DNA of 64,000 nucleotides, from contig NZ_JBNFTW010000002.1 of the NCBI RefSeq assembly GCF_049943955.1, forward strand, positions 558,001-622,000, written 5' to 3'. Position numbers and translations under genes: made by a program. Shown in pieces: positions 8,569 to 16,479 of this stretch; position 1 is the stretch's first letter, and every line of letters starts with the position of its first letter. The DNA comes from Desulfosporosinus sp049943955. Lineage in GTDB: Bacteria; Bacillota; Desulfitobacteriia; Desulfitobacteriales; Desulfitobacteriaceae. The notes under the pieces were generated by a model. That model ran no database searches, was not told the origin of the DNA, and saw only the letters and a program-made list of their open reading frames with translations.

Positions 8569-9129
8569 ATGATTAAACCTACAATGCTTGCCCCCGATTT
8601 CTCAGCCGATGCCTATTTCTTAGGTAATAGAACTACAGTTACATTAAGCAGTTATAGAAAAGATTGGGTTGTTTTGTTCTTTTATTCCAGCGATTTTACC
8701 TTTGTTTGACCGACAGAGTTGGGAGCCGTGGCTGCCCATCATCACTTCTTTGAGCAATTAGGAGTTAAGGTGCTCGCAATTAGTACTGATAGTGTTTTTT
8801 CTCATAAAGTTTTTGCTGAAGTTTCTCCATCTGCCAGAACTATACAGTATCCATTACTCTCTGATAGAACCCACCGCATCTCTCTTGAGTATGGAGTTCT
8901 GAGAGAAGAATTAGGGTTTACATTTAGAGCAACGTTTATTATAGCTCCTGGTGGGGAAGTGAGATATTCCTGTCTATATCCCCCTGAAGTTGGGCGCAAT
9001 GTATTAGAAATAATCCGAGTAATTCAGGCTCTGCAGTACGAAGAAGCGACTGGGTTAGGTGTTCAGGCCGGCTGGCGTCCAGGACAACAAGGGCTTAGAA
9101 AAGATTTTAACTTGGTAGGTAAGATATAG
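8569..9129 (+). CDS. Selenocysteine-containing peroxiredoxin (AhpC/Prx family), TGA at 8707 read through
   Basis: This is a thioredoxin-fold peroxiredoxin that reduces hydrogen peroxide or organic peroxides. Read from the ATG at 8569 (ribosome site AGGGAGG), the frame is interrupted only by TGA at 8707-8709 and then continues to 9129 for 186 residues. The codon falls exactly at the peroxidatic cysteine of the family motif FVCPTE: the sequence reads F-V-TGA-P-T-E-L, so residue 47 is best read as selenocysteine. A SECIS-like hairpin follows at once. The C-terminal resolving cysteine of typical 2-Cys enzymes (VCPAxW) is absent: the place reads VQAGW at residues 165-169. The only other cysteine noticed is Cys135. 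A pipeline that stops at TGA would split this gene. Confidence 0.88.
8716..8742 (+). promoter_or_regulatory. Candidate bacterial SECIS hairpin
   Basis: Directly after the in-frame TGA the mRNA can fold TGGG-AGC (8720-8726) against GCT-G-CCCA (8731-8738) with one bulged G and the loop CGTG (8727-8730). The loop starts 18 bases after the TGA and has a G at its second position. This agrees with the known bacterial SECIS layout, in which the apical loop lies about 16-37 bases after the UGA and begins with a G in its first two positions. It would recruit SelB. Confidence 0.7.
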
Positions 9130-9184
9130 CATGTATCCGTCCAGCTGATTTAATCTGAACTTTTTCACTTTCGAATGCTTAAGA

Positions 9185-9246
9185 AACAAAGGAGAGCATA
9201 TCATTCTACTTCAAGAAAGTAGTTTGTAAAGCTCTCTTTGTCTTTT
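9185..9246 (+). terminator. Terminator after the peroxiredoxin gene
   Basis: ACAAAGGAGAGC near 9186 pairs with GCTCTCTTTGT ending at 9241 (one bulge), enclosing a smaller CTACTT/AAGTAG hairpin, and is followed by TCTTTT. It lies between convergent genes and may act in both directions. Confidence 0.7.
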
Positions 9247-9273
9247 GCCAGTTTTTATGGCCTTAGTGATTTC

Positions 9274-9471
9274 TTAGGCTTGAATGTCAATGTTAGCCCC
9301 TAAATTTGGTTGAACGGACAACTCCATGGATTTGGTTGCCTCACTTAACATAGAAACAAGGGAATTGCCATTAGAAGCTGCAACGCCCATAGCCATTTTT
9401 AGGACTGATATTCCTGCCTGTTGCTGCACATTGCTTTGACTCAGCATTGATGATATTGCTGCAATATCCAA
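9274..9471 (-). CDS. YjfB family small protein (putative motility protein)
   Basis: The 65-residue product begins MDIAAISSMLSQSNVQQQAG, contains ISVLKMAMGVAASNG and ends in QPNLGANIDIQA. This is the pattern of the YjfB family, small proteins of motile Firmicutes; in Bacillus subtilis yjfB belongs to the sigma-D (motility) regulon. The start is TTG with GGAGGAG seven bases ahead. No motility genes are nearby, so its job here is only known by family. It stands alone between two terminator-like regions. Confidence 0.8.
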   Translation of the reverse strand: MDIAAISSMLSQSNVQQQAGISVLKMAMGVAASNGNSLVSMLSEATKSMELSVQPNLGANIDIQA

Positions 9472-9669
9472 TGTATCTCCTCCTTTGTTTTAGATATCGA
9501 CAGAATTTTAATATAACTTTAGAAGTCCAGCAACAATTCACATGCGATCAGAACTTATTTGTTGGATATTTTTCTATGAATGAGAGAATGGCTAAATGAC
9601 GAAGAATTCATAAATCCCTAAGGATGCAGAAAGCTCTCTTTGGGCACGGACTTAATCAATAAGTAAAGA

Positions 9670-10644
9670 TTAGTCAATTGTTAATCTATATGGCTTTAAA
9701 TCGTATTTCTGCATACGACGTAAAAGTGTAGCGTGGCTGATTTCTAAGAATTTAGCCGCTGAACGAATGCTTGAACTTGTCTCTAAAGCTTCTTTAATAA
9801 TTATTTTTTCAGTAGCTTCTAATTTAGACTGGAGGTTACCACTCTCGCTCTTATATACAGGCGAGTTTTCTGACGAGCTTAAACCCTGTTGCAAGCGATT
9901 CAGAACTTCATCTTTTGAAATAAGCTCTAATTCTGAAGCTACACAAAGCCCTTCAACTAAGTTGCGCAGTTCGCGTACATTGCCAGGATAATTGTGGTTT
10001 AAAAGTAAACCAAGTGCTTCATTACAGAACCGCCTGTTGATCCTGAATTCTTCGGTGATTTCATGAAGATAGTGGTTCAATAGCGGTAGGATGTCTTCTT
10101 TTCTCTCGCGTAATGGGGGAACATATAAATATACAACATTCAGACGATAGTAAAGATCCTCACGAAACAATTGTTGATCAACCATTGATCTTAGATTTTT
10201 ATTTGTGCTTGCAATCACTCGCACATCAATTGTACGAGACCAACTCCCGCCGACACGACGAATTTCCCGATCATGTAAGACTCTCAGCAATTTGACTTGC
10301 ATCGCCAGAGATAACTCACCAATCTCATCAAGGAGAAGCGTACCTTTATCGGCTAACTCAAAAAGACCGGGATTTCCATCGGTTTTCGCTCCGGTGAAAG
10401 CACCTTTCTCATAGCCAAAAAGCTCTGATTCCAAGAGAGTTTCGGGAATCGCCCCACAGTTAATTTTTATAAATGGAAAAGAGGCACGTTCACTATTGCG
10501 GTGAATCCAATTGGCAACAACTTCTTTGCCTACTCCGGTTTCGCCCTCTAACAGGACTGTGGAAGGGAACAGAGCAATTCTCTTTGCACGAGCAAGAAGG
10601 GCAACGAAATTTGGACTCTGAGCAATCAATTCTTGGTTCAACAT
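9670..10644 (-). CDS. Sigma-54-dependent transcriptional activator without N-terminal sensor domain
   Basis: This AAA+ protein activates sigma-54 RNA polymerase. Walker A GETGVGKE is at residues 34-41, the sigma-54 contact loop GAFTGA at 81-86, Walker B LLLDEIGEL follows, and the C-terminal helix-turn-helix (SIRSAAKFLEISHATLLRRMQKYDLK) is of the TyrR/Fis-like kind. At 324 residues it begins directly with the AAA+ domain: there is no receiver, PAS, GAF or ACT domain, and an in-frame TGA nine bases ahead of the ATG excludes a longer product. Such activators are either always active or controlled by a partner. A well-matched sigma-54 promoter lies 110 bases away on the opposite strand, so the divergent amidase operon is the likely target. 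Confidence 0.9.
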   Translation of the reverse strand: MLNQELIAQSPNFVALLARAKRIALFPSTVLLEGETGVGKEVVANWIHRNSERASFPFIKINCGAIPETLLESELFGYEKGAFTGAKTDGNPGLFELADKGTLLLDEIGELSLAMQVKLLRVLHDREIRRVGGSWSRTIDVRVIASTNKNLRSMVDQQLFREDLYYRLNVVYLYVPPLRERKEDILPLLNHYLHEITEEFRINRRFCNEALGLLLNHNYPGNVRELRNLVEGLCVASELELISKDEVLNRLQQGLSSSENSPVYKSESGNLQSKLEATEKIIIKEALETSSSIRSAAKFLEISHATLLRRMQKYDLKPYRLTID

Positions 10645-10753
10645 TAAGCATCACCCGGTTCTATTTTAAACCGTAATTATAGAATTGTCTACGAGGCACA
10701 TACATCTGTTGTATAATTCCTCTGCTTTGTTCACCTGGTATGTACTATTACTG

Positions 10754-10769
10754 TGGCATCAATTTTGCA
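10754..10769 (+). promoter_or_regulatory. Sigma-54 (-24/-12) promoter
   Basis: TGGCATCAATTTTGCA agrees with the consensus TGGCACG-N4-TTGCW at the key GG and GC pairs with correct spacing. It points to the glutamine synthetase-like gene; the transcript would start near 10781 and have a leader of about 290 bases. A short inverted repeat ATACA-N5-TGTAT at 10700-10714 lies 40 bases upstream and could be part of an enhancer site (speculative). Confidence 0.85.
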
Positions 10770-10812
10770 TATTACTATAACACATATAAAAAATTCTTTG
10801 CCGTGATTTTAT

Positions 10813-10990
10813 CCGATTTTTTAAACCCCCACTTCTATAAGTGGGGAGGGCCCTTCGTAAACTTCAGGTGGGGTAAAGTCCTCCTTCGCCGCTAAGTATT
10901 CCTATGGGAAAGGTGGCTCGGCAATAATGTCCACTGGACATTATTGTATCTGAAATTCCGATGTTCAGCTTTAGCTGAACGAGTTCACTT
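10813..10990 (+). repeat. Dispersed palindromic repeat, copy A (full form)
   Basis: This element in the leader of the glutamine synthetase-like gene has three palindromes: CCCCACTT/AAGTGGGG (10827-10846), CAATAATGTCCA/TGGACATTATTG with one base between (10922-10946), and GTTCAGCT-TT-AGCTGAAC (10963-10980) followed by GAGTTCACT. The first and last modules and the segment GGGCCCTTCGTAA recur at 46095-46197. The arrangement suggests a remnant of a small mobile element, perhaps an IS200/IS605-type end (inference). No transposase is present. Confidence 0.75.
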
Positions 10991-11071
10991 AAAGTTGTTT
11001 AAATGGCTAGACTAAATTCTAAAATGCTCTATATAGAATTACATTAATTTCTTGTGAAAGACGGTGAAATC

Positions 11072-12424
11072 TTGACCACTTCTGATTTAAGCAATCATAT
11101 CACCCAACTTATGCGGGAAAAACAAATTCATACAGTACGAGTTACTTTACATGATCCTGCCAATATACAACGCGCCCGTTATGTTCCTATAAGGTATTTT
11201 ATGGAACATGTTATGAATGGCTCTTTATCTTATCCTTCTGCGCTTTTTTCTATGGACACCTCAGCCAGACTCCTGCCGGAAGCAGGAGAGGGATTCAATG
11301 GCGGATATCCAAGTTGGTTATTGAAACCTGATTTAGCTACATTTGGAATTATTCCCTTTTCACCTGGCATGGCACACGTTATTTCCGATATTTTTTTACC
11401 GGACGGACAACCCGTCCCTACTTCGCCCCGACATGTTTTACGGAGGGTTTTAGACGATTTTGCACAAGAAGGGTACCGGATATACGGGGCTTTTGAATAC
11501 GAATTTTATGTTTTTCTATCTAATGAAGGACGAACAAATTTACCCTTAGAGCCGGCTTGGAGTGGATTACAGTGTTTTTCGGAGATAACTCAAGCCAAGG
11601 TGGAAGATATTATTACGTCTGTGATGTTTGCATTGACGGAAATGGGGGCGGGGCCCGAAGTTGCTAATACAGAATACGGATCAGGTCAATTCGAAGTAAC
11701 CAACTCGCCGTTTTGGGGATTAGAGATTGCTGATATGGCTTTTTATTACAGGACGGTTATTAAAGAACTTCTGCAACGAAAGGGTTATACGGCAACATTT
11801 ATGAGTAAACCTATTACCTCTTCCAGTGGAAGCGGTGCACATACTCATCTCTCTTTGTTTAATGATGATGGCCAAAATCTTTTTTCTGATCCTACTATGC
11901 CGGATGGTTTGTCACAAATATGCCGATGGTTTATTGGCGGATTGATAAAACATGCGCGAGCGTTATGTGCTTTATGCAATCCGACTATTAATAGTTACAA
12001 ACGCCTTCAACCGTATACCTTTGCTCCTACTACCGTTACATGGGGTTATGAGCATCGCGGTGCAATGATCCGTATTCCCAATCATCGAGGAGAAAACACT
12101 CGTTTAGAAAACCGCCTGCCGGGAGCGGACACTAATCCATACATCGCTTTAGCGGCAATGCTGGCAGCTGGGATGGATGGTATCAGGCTGAAGCTTGACC
12201 CGCCGTCAGCGTTAGATAAACAGGATGCCTATGGGCAAGATTTTATTCAGTTACCTCGTTCACAAGCCGAAGCAATAAACGCGTTAAAGGAAGATGATTT
12301 TTTTCGTAAAGCACTGGGAGAAGAGTACTACAGTCATTATATTTTCATGCGAACTTCTGAATGGAAACGATATGAAACGACAGTGACCGACTGGGAGTAT
12401 AGAGAATATCTGGATCTTTATTAA
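11072..12424 (+). CDS. Glutamine synthetase family ligase (PuuA/GlnA-like)
   Basis: The product belongs to the glutamine synthetase superfamily: ATP-dependent ligation of an amine to glutamate. Metal and substrate blocks are visible: FEYEFYVF, EYGSGQFEVTNSP, SGSGAHTHLSLF, then TWGYEHRGAMIRIPNHRGENTRLENRLPGADTNPY. At about 450 residues it fits the GlnA-like/gamma-glutamylputrescine synthetase group; no tyrosine adenylylation site was recognised. The company of an amidase and a PuuP-like permease behind a sigma-54 promoter favours a catabolic ligase acting on an amine or ammonia rather than the main glutamine synthetase. The frame is open from GTG 11054, but TTG 11072 gives a family-like start and has GGTGA ahead of it. 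The exact amine is not known. Confidence 0.85.
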   Translation: MTTSDLSNHITQLMREKQIHTVRVTLHDPANIQRARYVPIRYFMEHVMNGSLSYPSALFSMDTSARLLPEAGEGFNGGYPSWLLKPDLATFGIIPFSPGMAHVISDIFLPDGQPVPTSPRHVLRRVLDDFAQEGYRIYGAFEYEFYVFLSNEGRTNLPLEPAWSGLQCFSEITQAKVEDIITSVMFALTEMGAGPEVANTEYGSGQFEVTNSPFWGLEIADMAFYYRTVIKELLQRKGYTATFMSKPITSSSGSGAHTHLSLFNDDGQNLFSDPTMPDGLSQICRWFIGGLIKHARALCALCNPTINSYKRLQPYTFAPTTVTWGYEHRGAMIRIPNHRGENTRLENRLPGADTNPYIALAAMLAAGMDGIRLKLDPPSALDKQDAYGQDFIQLPRSQAEAINALKEDDFFRKALGEEYYSHYIFMRTSEWKRYETTVTDWEYREYLDLY

Positions 12425-12586
12425 TATTAAATAGTTGCTGATAATTTTTGGCATTTGGTTCCCCTGGAGTTAGGCGCCAGCTCTAAGCGGAGAATCAGAC
12501 AGCCAATTGGGTTATAAATTAGTTCTTTATCACGATTTAAACTAAAAGAGACCACTTAAATTTAGAGTTTAGTGGAGGAGATTATC

Positions 12587-13489
12587 ATGTATCGAATTAA
12601 ACGCGATCAAATTGTTTATGAAATGTCTGCATTAAACAAACCTGTATTACATGTCGAAGAAGGAGCGACTGTGATCTTTGAAACGTGTGACTGCTTTGAA
12701 GATCAGATTAAATCAGCTGATACGCAATTTGAAGCCCTTGACTGGAATAGGATTAATCCGGCTACCGGACCTGTCTATGTAGAAAATGCCGAACCAGGCG
12801 ACGTTTTAGAGGTTAACATCAAACAAATTAAAATTGCCGAGCAAGGCGTTATGTTGACCGGGCCGCAGCTCGGAATGCTTGGAGACAGACTAACGCAAAA
12901 TGTTATTCGCCAAATACCTATTCGAAACAATAAAGCTGTTTATAACGATAGAGTTGAAATCCCTCTGAAACCAATGATTGGAGTTATTGGGACTGCTCCG
13001 ATGGGTGATGCCGTTGCCTGTGGTACCCCGGGGGAACACGGCGGAAACATGGATTGCACTATCATCGGTGAAGGTACAATTCTTTATTTACCAGTTAACG
13101 TTCCAGGTGCTTTGTTGGCGATGGGTGATTTACATGCAGTCATGGGGGATGGCGAAGTTTCTGTTTGTGGTTTGGAGGTCTCCGGAGAAGTTACAGTGAC
13201 AATTTCTGTAATTAAAGATCGTCAATTGCCGGTACCTTTTGCCAAAACTGCATCTTCTGTGTATGTAATTTCGTCCGCAAAAACGTTGGATGAAGCAGTT
13301 TTGAATGCTACTCGTAAACTTGTGGGTCTATTGACAACTTTGACGAATCATAGGGTAAACGATTACGATGCGGTTAATCTTCTCAGCCTTACTGGCAATT
13401 TGCAAATTTGTCAGGTCGTCGATCCCTTAAAGACCGTTCGTTTTGAATTAAAATCAGCTTATTTGGATCAATTAGGGATTACTATTTGA
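12587..13489 (+). CDS. Acetamidase/formamidase family protein
   Basis: This 300-residue protein is of the FmdA/AmdA family, enzymes that hydrolyse formamide, acetamide and related small amides to the acid and ammonia. Typical stretches are INPATGPVYVENAEPGDVLEV, the central IGTAPMGDAVACGTPGEHGGNMD, and LPVNVPGALLAMGDLHAVMGDGEVSVCGLEVSGEV. The start is ATG 12587 with GGAGGAG before it. It lies 162 bases after the ligase gene and 126 before the permease gene, in one direction, and probably belongs to the same sigma-54 transcript. Released ammonia could be captured by the ligase next door. The intergenic stretch in front (12425-12586) shows no clear promoter. Confidence 0.9.
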   Translation: MYRIKRDQIVYEMSALNKPVLHVEEGATVIFETCDCFEDQIKSADTQFEALDWNRINPATGPVYVENAEPGDVLEVNIKQIKIAEQGVMLTGPQLGMLGDRLTQNVIRQIPIRNNKAVYNDRVEIPLKPMIGVIGTAPMGDAVACGTPGEHGGNMDCTIIGEGTILYLPVNVPGALLAMGDLHAVMGDGEVSVCGLEVSGEVTVTISVIKDRQLPVPFAKTASSVYVISSAKTLDEAVLNATRKLVGLLTTLTNHRVNDYDAVNLLSLTGNLQICQVVDPLKTVRFELKSAYLDQLGITI

Positions 13490-13615
13490 TAGTTTTTCTG
13501 TAGTTAAGTTTAGATCATGCAAGTAATTAATAACTAATTACAGACGAGACTTTGCGAAATAGTGTCTTTCCACACGAAATGAGCTCAATTTAGCTTATAT
13601 AGGGAGGTAGAAGGT

Positions 13616-14968
13616 ATGTCCATTGAACAATTTGGTTATAAGCAAGAACTTAAGAGAGCCTTAAGTTTTTGGGATTTAGTTATTTATGGAATGATATTTA
13701 TGGTACCGATTGCTCCATTTGGGGTTTATGGTTATGTTTCCGATGGTTCTAAGGGAATGGTTGCCCTTGCTTACATGATCGGAATGTTTGGCATGATTTT
13801 TACGGCTTTTAGTTATGCGCGAATGTCAGAGGCTTTTCCTATCGCAGGATCTGTATATGCTTATGCTCAAAGAGGAATAAATGAATATATTGGTTTTATG
13901 GCAGGATGGTCAATCCTACTCGATTATATTTTGATTCCATCGCTGCTTTACCTGGTTAGCGCAGCCGCCTTGGGGGCTTTAGTTCCTTCGGTTCCCATAT
14001 GGGTATGGTTGATTCTCTTTATTGGGTTTAATACAATTATTAATGTTAGAGGAATTGAATTTACTGCGGGAGCTAACCGCATAATTTTAATTGCAGAATT
14101 TATCGTTTTGGCTATTTTTATTGTTGTTGGTCTTATCGCTTTGAAGAATGGTGTGGGTGATGGTGGTTTAACTCTAAAACCCATCTATGACCCGGCGAGT
14201 TTCAGTATGAGTACAGTAATGAGTGCAGTTTCAATTGCTGTACTTTCTTTCCTGGGGTTTGACGGGATCTCTACCCTTTCTGAAGAGGTTAAAGGCGGAG
14301 AAAAAGCAGGAAATAAGTTAGTTGGAAAAGCAACGGTTTTGGCCCTTTTAACTGTCGGATTTCTGTTTATTATCCAAACATGGGTTGCTAGTGATCTAGG
14401 CAGGGGTATGAAACTTGATAATCTCGATACAGCGTTCTATCAAATTGCTGGAGCCGCCGGGGGGGCGTGGCTGAAGAATCTAACGATTATTGCTACCGCC
14501 TTTTCATGGGGAATTGCTAATGCTCTTGCAGCTCAAGCTGCCATATCACGTGTCCTTTTTTCCATGGCCAGAGACAAAAAATTGCCGCAGATTCTCTCGA
14601 AGGTTCATCCGAAATACCAAACGCCTTATGTTAGCACTGTTTTGGTGGCAGTAATTTCTCTGGGTGTTGGCCTTTTCTTCCAAAGTCAGATCGCCAATCT
14701 AACTGTTTTAGTTAACTTTGGGGCATTGATATCTTTCTTGCTTCTGCATATCTCCGTTATTAACCACTACATTATTCGTGGTAAGTCAAAAAATTATTTC
14801 AAACATCTGGTTTTACCGATCATTGGTTTTATTGTTATCGCTTATGTGTTATACGGCATGGACATAGCCGCTATCAAGCTTGGAGGCATTTGGATTATTC
14901 TTGGTATTATATATCTGGCGGTTCTTTCTATGGTACTAAAACAAAAACCAACTTCAATTGAACTTTAA
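13616..14968 (+). CDS. APC superfamily permease, PuuP-like (putrescine/amine importer type)
   Basis: A 450-residue polytopic membrane protein of the amino acid-polyamine-organocation family with about 12 hydrophobic segments. The start LSFWDLVIYGMIFMVPIAPFG, the PIAGSVYAYAQRGINEYIGFMAGW block, FLGFDGISTLSEEVKGG and RVLFSMARDKKLPQ follow the layout of the Escherichia coli putrescine importer PuuP. It would bring the amine or amide substrate of the two upstream enzymes into the cell by proton symport. GGGAGG precedes the ATG. A strong terminator closes the operon at 14991-15024. Substrate is inferred, not shown. Confidence 0.85.
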   Translation: MSIEQFGYKQELKRALSFWDLVIYGMIFMVPIAPFGVYGYVSDGSKGMVALAYMIGMFGMIFTAFSYARMSEAFPIAGSVYAYAQRGINEYIGFMAGWSILLDYILIPSLLYLVSAAALGALVPSVPIWVWLILFIGFNTIINVRGIEFTAGANRIILIAEFIVLAIFIVVGLIALKNGVGDGGLTLKPIYDPASFSMSTVMSAVSIAVLSFLGFDGISTLSEEVKGGEKAGNKLVGKATVLALLTVGFLFIIQTWVASDLGRGMKLDNLDTAFYQIAGAAGGAWLKNLTIIATAFSWGIANALAAQAAISRVLFSMARDKKLPQILSKVHPKYQTPYVSTVLVAVISLGVGLFFQSQIANLTVLVNFGALISFLLLHISVINHYIIRGKSKNYFKHLVLPIIGFIVIAYVLYGMDIAAIKLGGIWIILGIIYLAVLSMVLKQKPTSIEL

Positions 14969-14990
14969 TAATTGCATCGAAATCTTTTTG

Positions 14991-15024
14991 CAGAAACCCT
15001 CATCGTTCGCGATGAGGGTTTCTG
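14991..15024 (+). terminator. Terminator of the amidase/permease operon
   Basis: A perfect 15-bp stem (14991-15005 with 15010-15024) and a TTCG loop. The next stretch to 15182 is AT-rich and holds no gene. Confidence 0.8.
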
Positions 15025-15245
15025 TTACTACTGCCCGTTAGTAACTAAGCTTTAACATTAATATCTCCAGACAAAAGGAAAATTTTCATCTTTTAACATA
15101 ACTTTTATTTAGAGGGTTCTGTTTTCTACATTTATGTTGAATTATAATAAAGTGAGTCCTTAAATTTAGGAAGGGGGGGTTCATGGAAGAGGAGACTAGG
15201 TGATTACCTTTTAAGGAAGAACTAAGTGTCCTTAGTAGAAAGTAG

Positions 15246-15596
15246 TTGATTGATTTGAAGGCTAGTAAGAGTATCCTGAGATTCGTACATTCATTTGATA
15301 AAGATTTTATAAAGGATTGGGAACGACAACGTCAAAGGGGAATGTTTAATTTCACCGTTAAATACGGAATCTTAATGGCTTTGTTCACCCTGGCCATAAA
15401 TATTGTTTTCCCTGTGGCATATGAACATAGAATAGCAATAGATTCAGGTACTTTAATTCCTTGTCTTATCTCATCAATTATCCTTCCATTTCTTCTCTGG
15501 TTTTCAAATAATCAAAGATATGTTAATTTAAGAGAGAAGGGAAGGGGAAAAATTAATTGTAAAAGTGATCAGGAGGAATTTACAAGTAAAAAGTAG
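15246..15596 (+). CDS. Small two-segment membrane protein; N-terminus probably cut off by two in-frame stops
   Basis: The visible open frame from TTG 15246 encodes 116 residues with two hydrophobic stretches (about residues 38-57 and 67-85) and a charged tail. No family is recognised. Upstream, a very strong ribosome site (GGGGGGG at 15173-15179) precedes ATG 15183, which is in the same frame; from there the reading runs MEEETR, TGA (15201), LPFKEELSVLSRK, TAG (15243), then this frame. The simplest view is a gene with two nonsense changes near its start, with possible residual translation from TTG 15246, which lacks a good ribosome site. Sequencing error is also possible. Confidence 0.5.
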   Translation: MIDLKASKSILRFVHSFDKDFIKDWERQRQRGMFNFTVKYGILMALFTLAINIVFPVAYEHRIAIDSGTLIPCLISSIILPFLLWFSNNQRYVNLREKGRGKINCKSDQEEFTSKK

Positions 15597-15694
15597 AAAT
15601 TTACAAATTGAAATGAAACCGGAGAAGGAGAATAGGACAAAGCAATACGCAGAGTATTAATATAGTTGTATAAATAATATAAGGGTGATTGTGA

Positions 15695-16387
15695 ATGAAC
15701 GAAGCACTATTTGACCATGTTGCTGCACATTATGATTCCTGGTATGATACTGAGTTAGGATCACTCTCTGATCAAGCCGAACGTAATCTGGCCCAATCTA
15801 TGTTTAAGGCGCCTGGCCCGAAGGTTCTGGAGATTGGCTGTGGCACTGGACAATATACGACTTGGCTAGTGCAAGAGGGTTATGAGATTACTGCCGTTGA
15901 TGTTTCCGGTGAAATGATGGCTCTAGCCCAAAAGAAAATAGCAATGCTTGAGGAGAGTATCTCAAAAGCTGATCGTGTTCACTGGTGGCATGCTGATGTT
16001 ACAGAAATTCTTGATCAACTTGAAACCTACGATGGGATTTTCTCTATGACTGCTTTTGAGTTTGTTCCTGAACCGGAAAACGTCTTAAAAAAACTTTTTA
16101 GTCATTTAAACCCCGGGGGCTGTTTAATGATCGGAGTTATCGCCGGTATGAGTGCCTGGAGTGAATACTATGCAGAGGCTGCTCGTAAAAAACCGACGTC
16201 TGTCTTCAGCCGTGCAGCTCTTTATACCAAAGAGGAAATACGTTCCTGGCAGATTGGTGTATCTGCCGAAATCGGAGAATGTCTATTCTTCCCACCGAAT
16301 GTTAAAACTAAATCTGAGGCCCTTTCTCTTGAGGCCAAAAGGGAAGGAAATCCTGGATTTGTGGTGGTAAAGTGGGTAAAACGCTAA
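15695..16387 (+). CDS. Class I SAM-dependent methyltransferase
   Basis: A 230-residue soluble methyltransferase. The S-adenosylmethionine motif I is VLEIGCGTGQYT near residue 49, motif II is ITAVDVSGEMM, and the later GIFSMTAFEFVPEPENVLKKLFSHLNPGGCL matches motifs post-I to III of the Methyltransf_11/25 type. AAGGGTG precedes the ATG. The substrate is not evident. It stands alone: a hairpin follows its stop and the gene before it looks decayed. Confidence 0.85.
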   Translation: MNEALFDHVAAHYDSWYDTELGSLSDQAERNLAQSMFKAPGPKVLEIGCGTGQYTTWLVQEGYEITAVDVSGEMMALAQKKIAMLEESISKADRVHWWHADVTEILDQLETYDGIFSMTAFEFVPEPENVLKKLFSHLNPGGCLMIGVIAGMSAWSEYYAEAARKKPTSVFSRAALYTKEEIRSWQIGVSAEIGECLFFPPNVKTKSEALSLEAKREGNPGFVVVKWVKR

Positions 16388-16396
16388 GATATGCAG

Positions 16397-16427
16397 AACA
16401 GTCCAGTAAGCACTGGGCTGTTTGTTA
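16397..16427 (+). terminator. Terminator after the methyltransferase gene
   Basis: A 9-bp stem AACAGTCCA/TGGGCTGTT (one G-U pair) with an 8-base loop, followed by T-rich DNA. Confidence 0.65.
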
Positions 16428-16479
16428 TTTTGAAAGGATGGACTAATAAGAAAATAATGACAGAAGGAAACCGAACATT

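Noticed and set aside
8719..9129. Separate 136-residue gene starting at TTG 8719
   Set aside because: It lacks the catalytic N-terminus of a peroxiredoxin; reading TGA 8707 as selenocysteine gives one complete protein.
15201..15203. TGA as a second selenocysteine codon
   Set aside because: A TAG also interrupts the same frame 42 bases later, no SECIS-like hairpin follows in a suitable place, and no redox motif surrounds the codon; decay or a later start is more likely.
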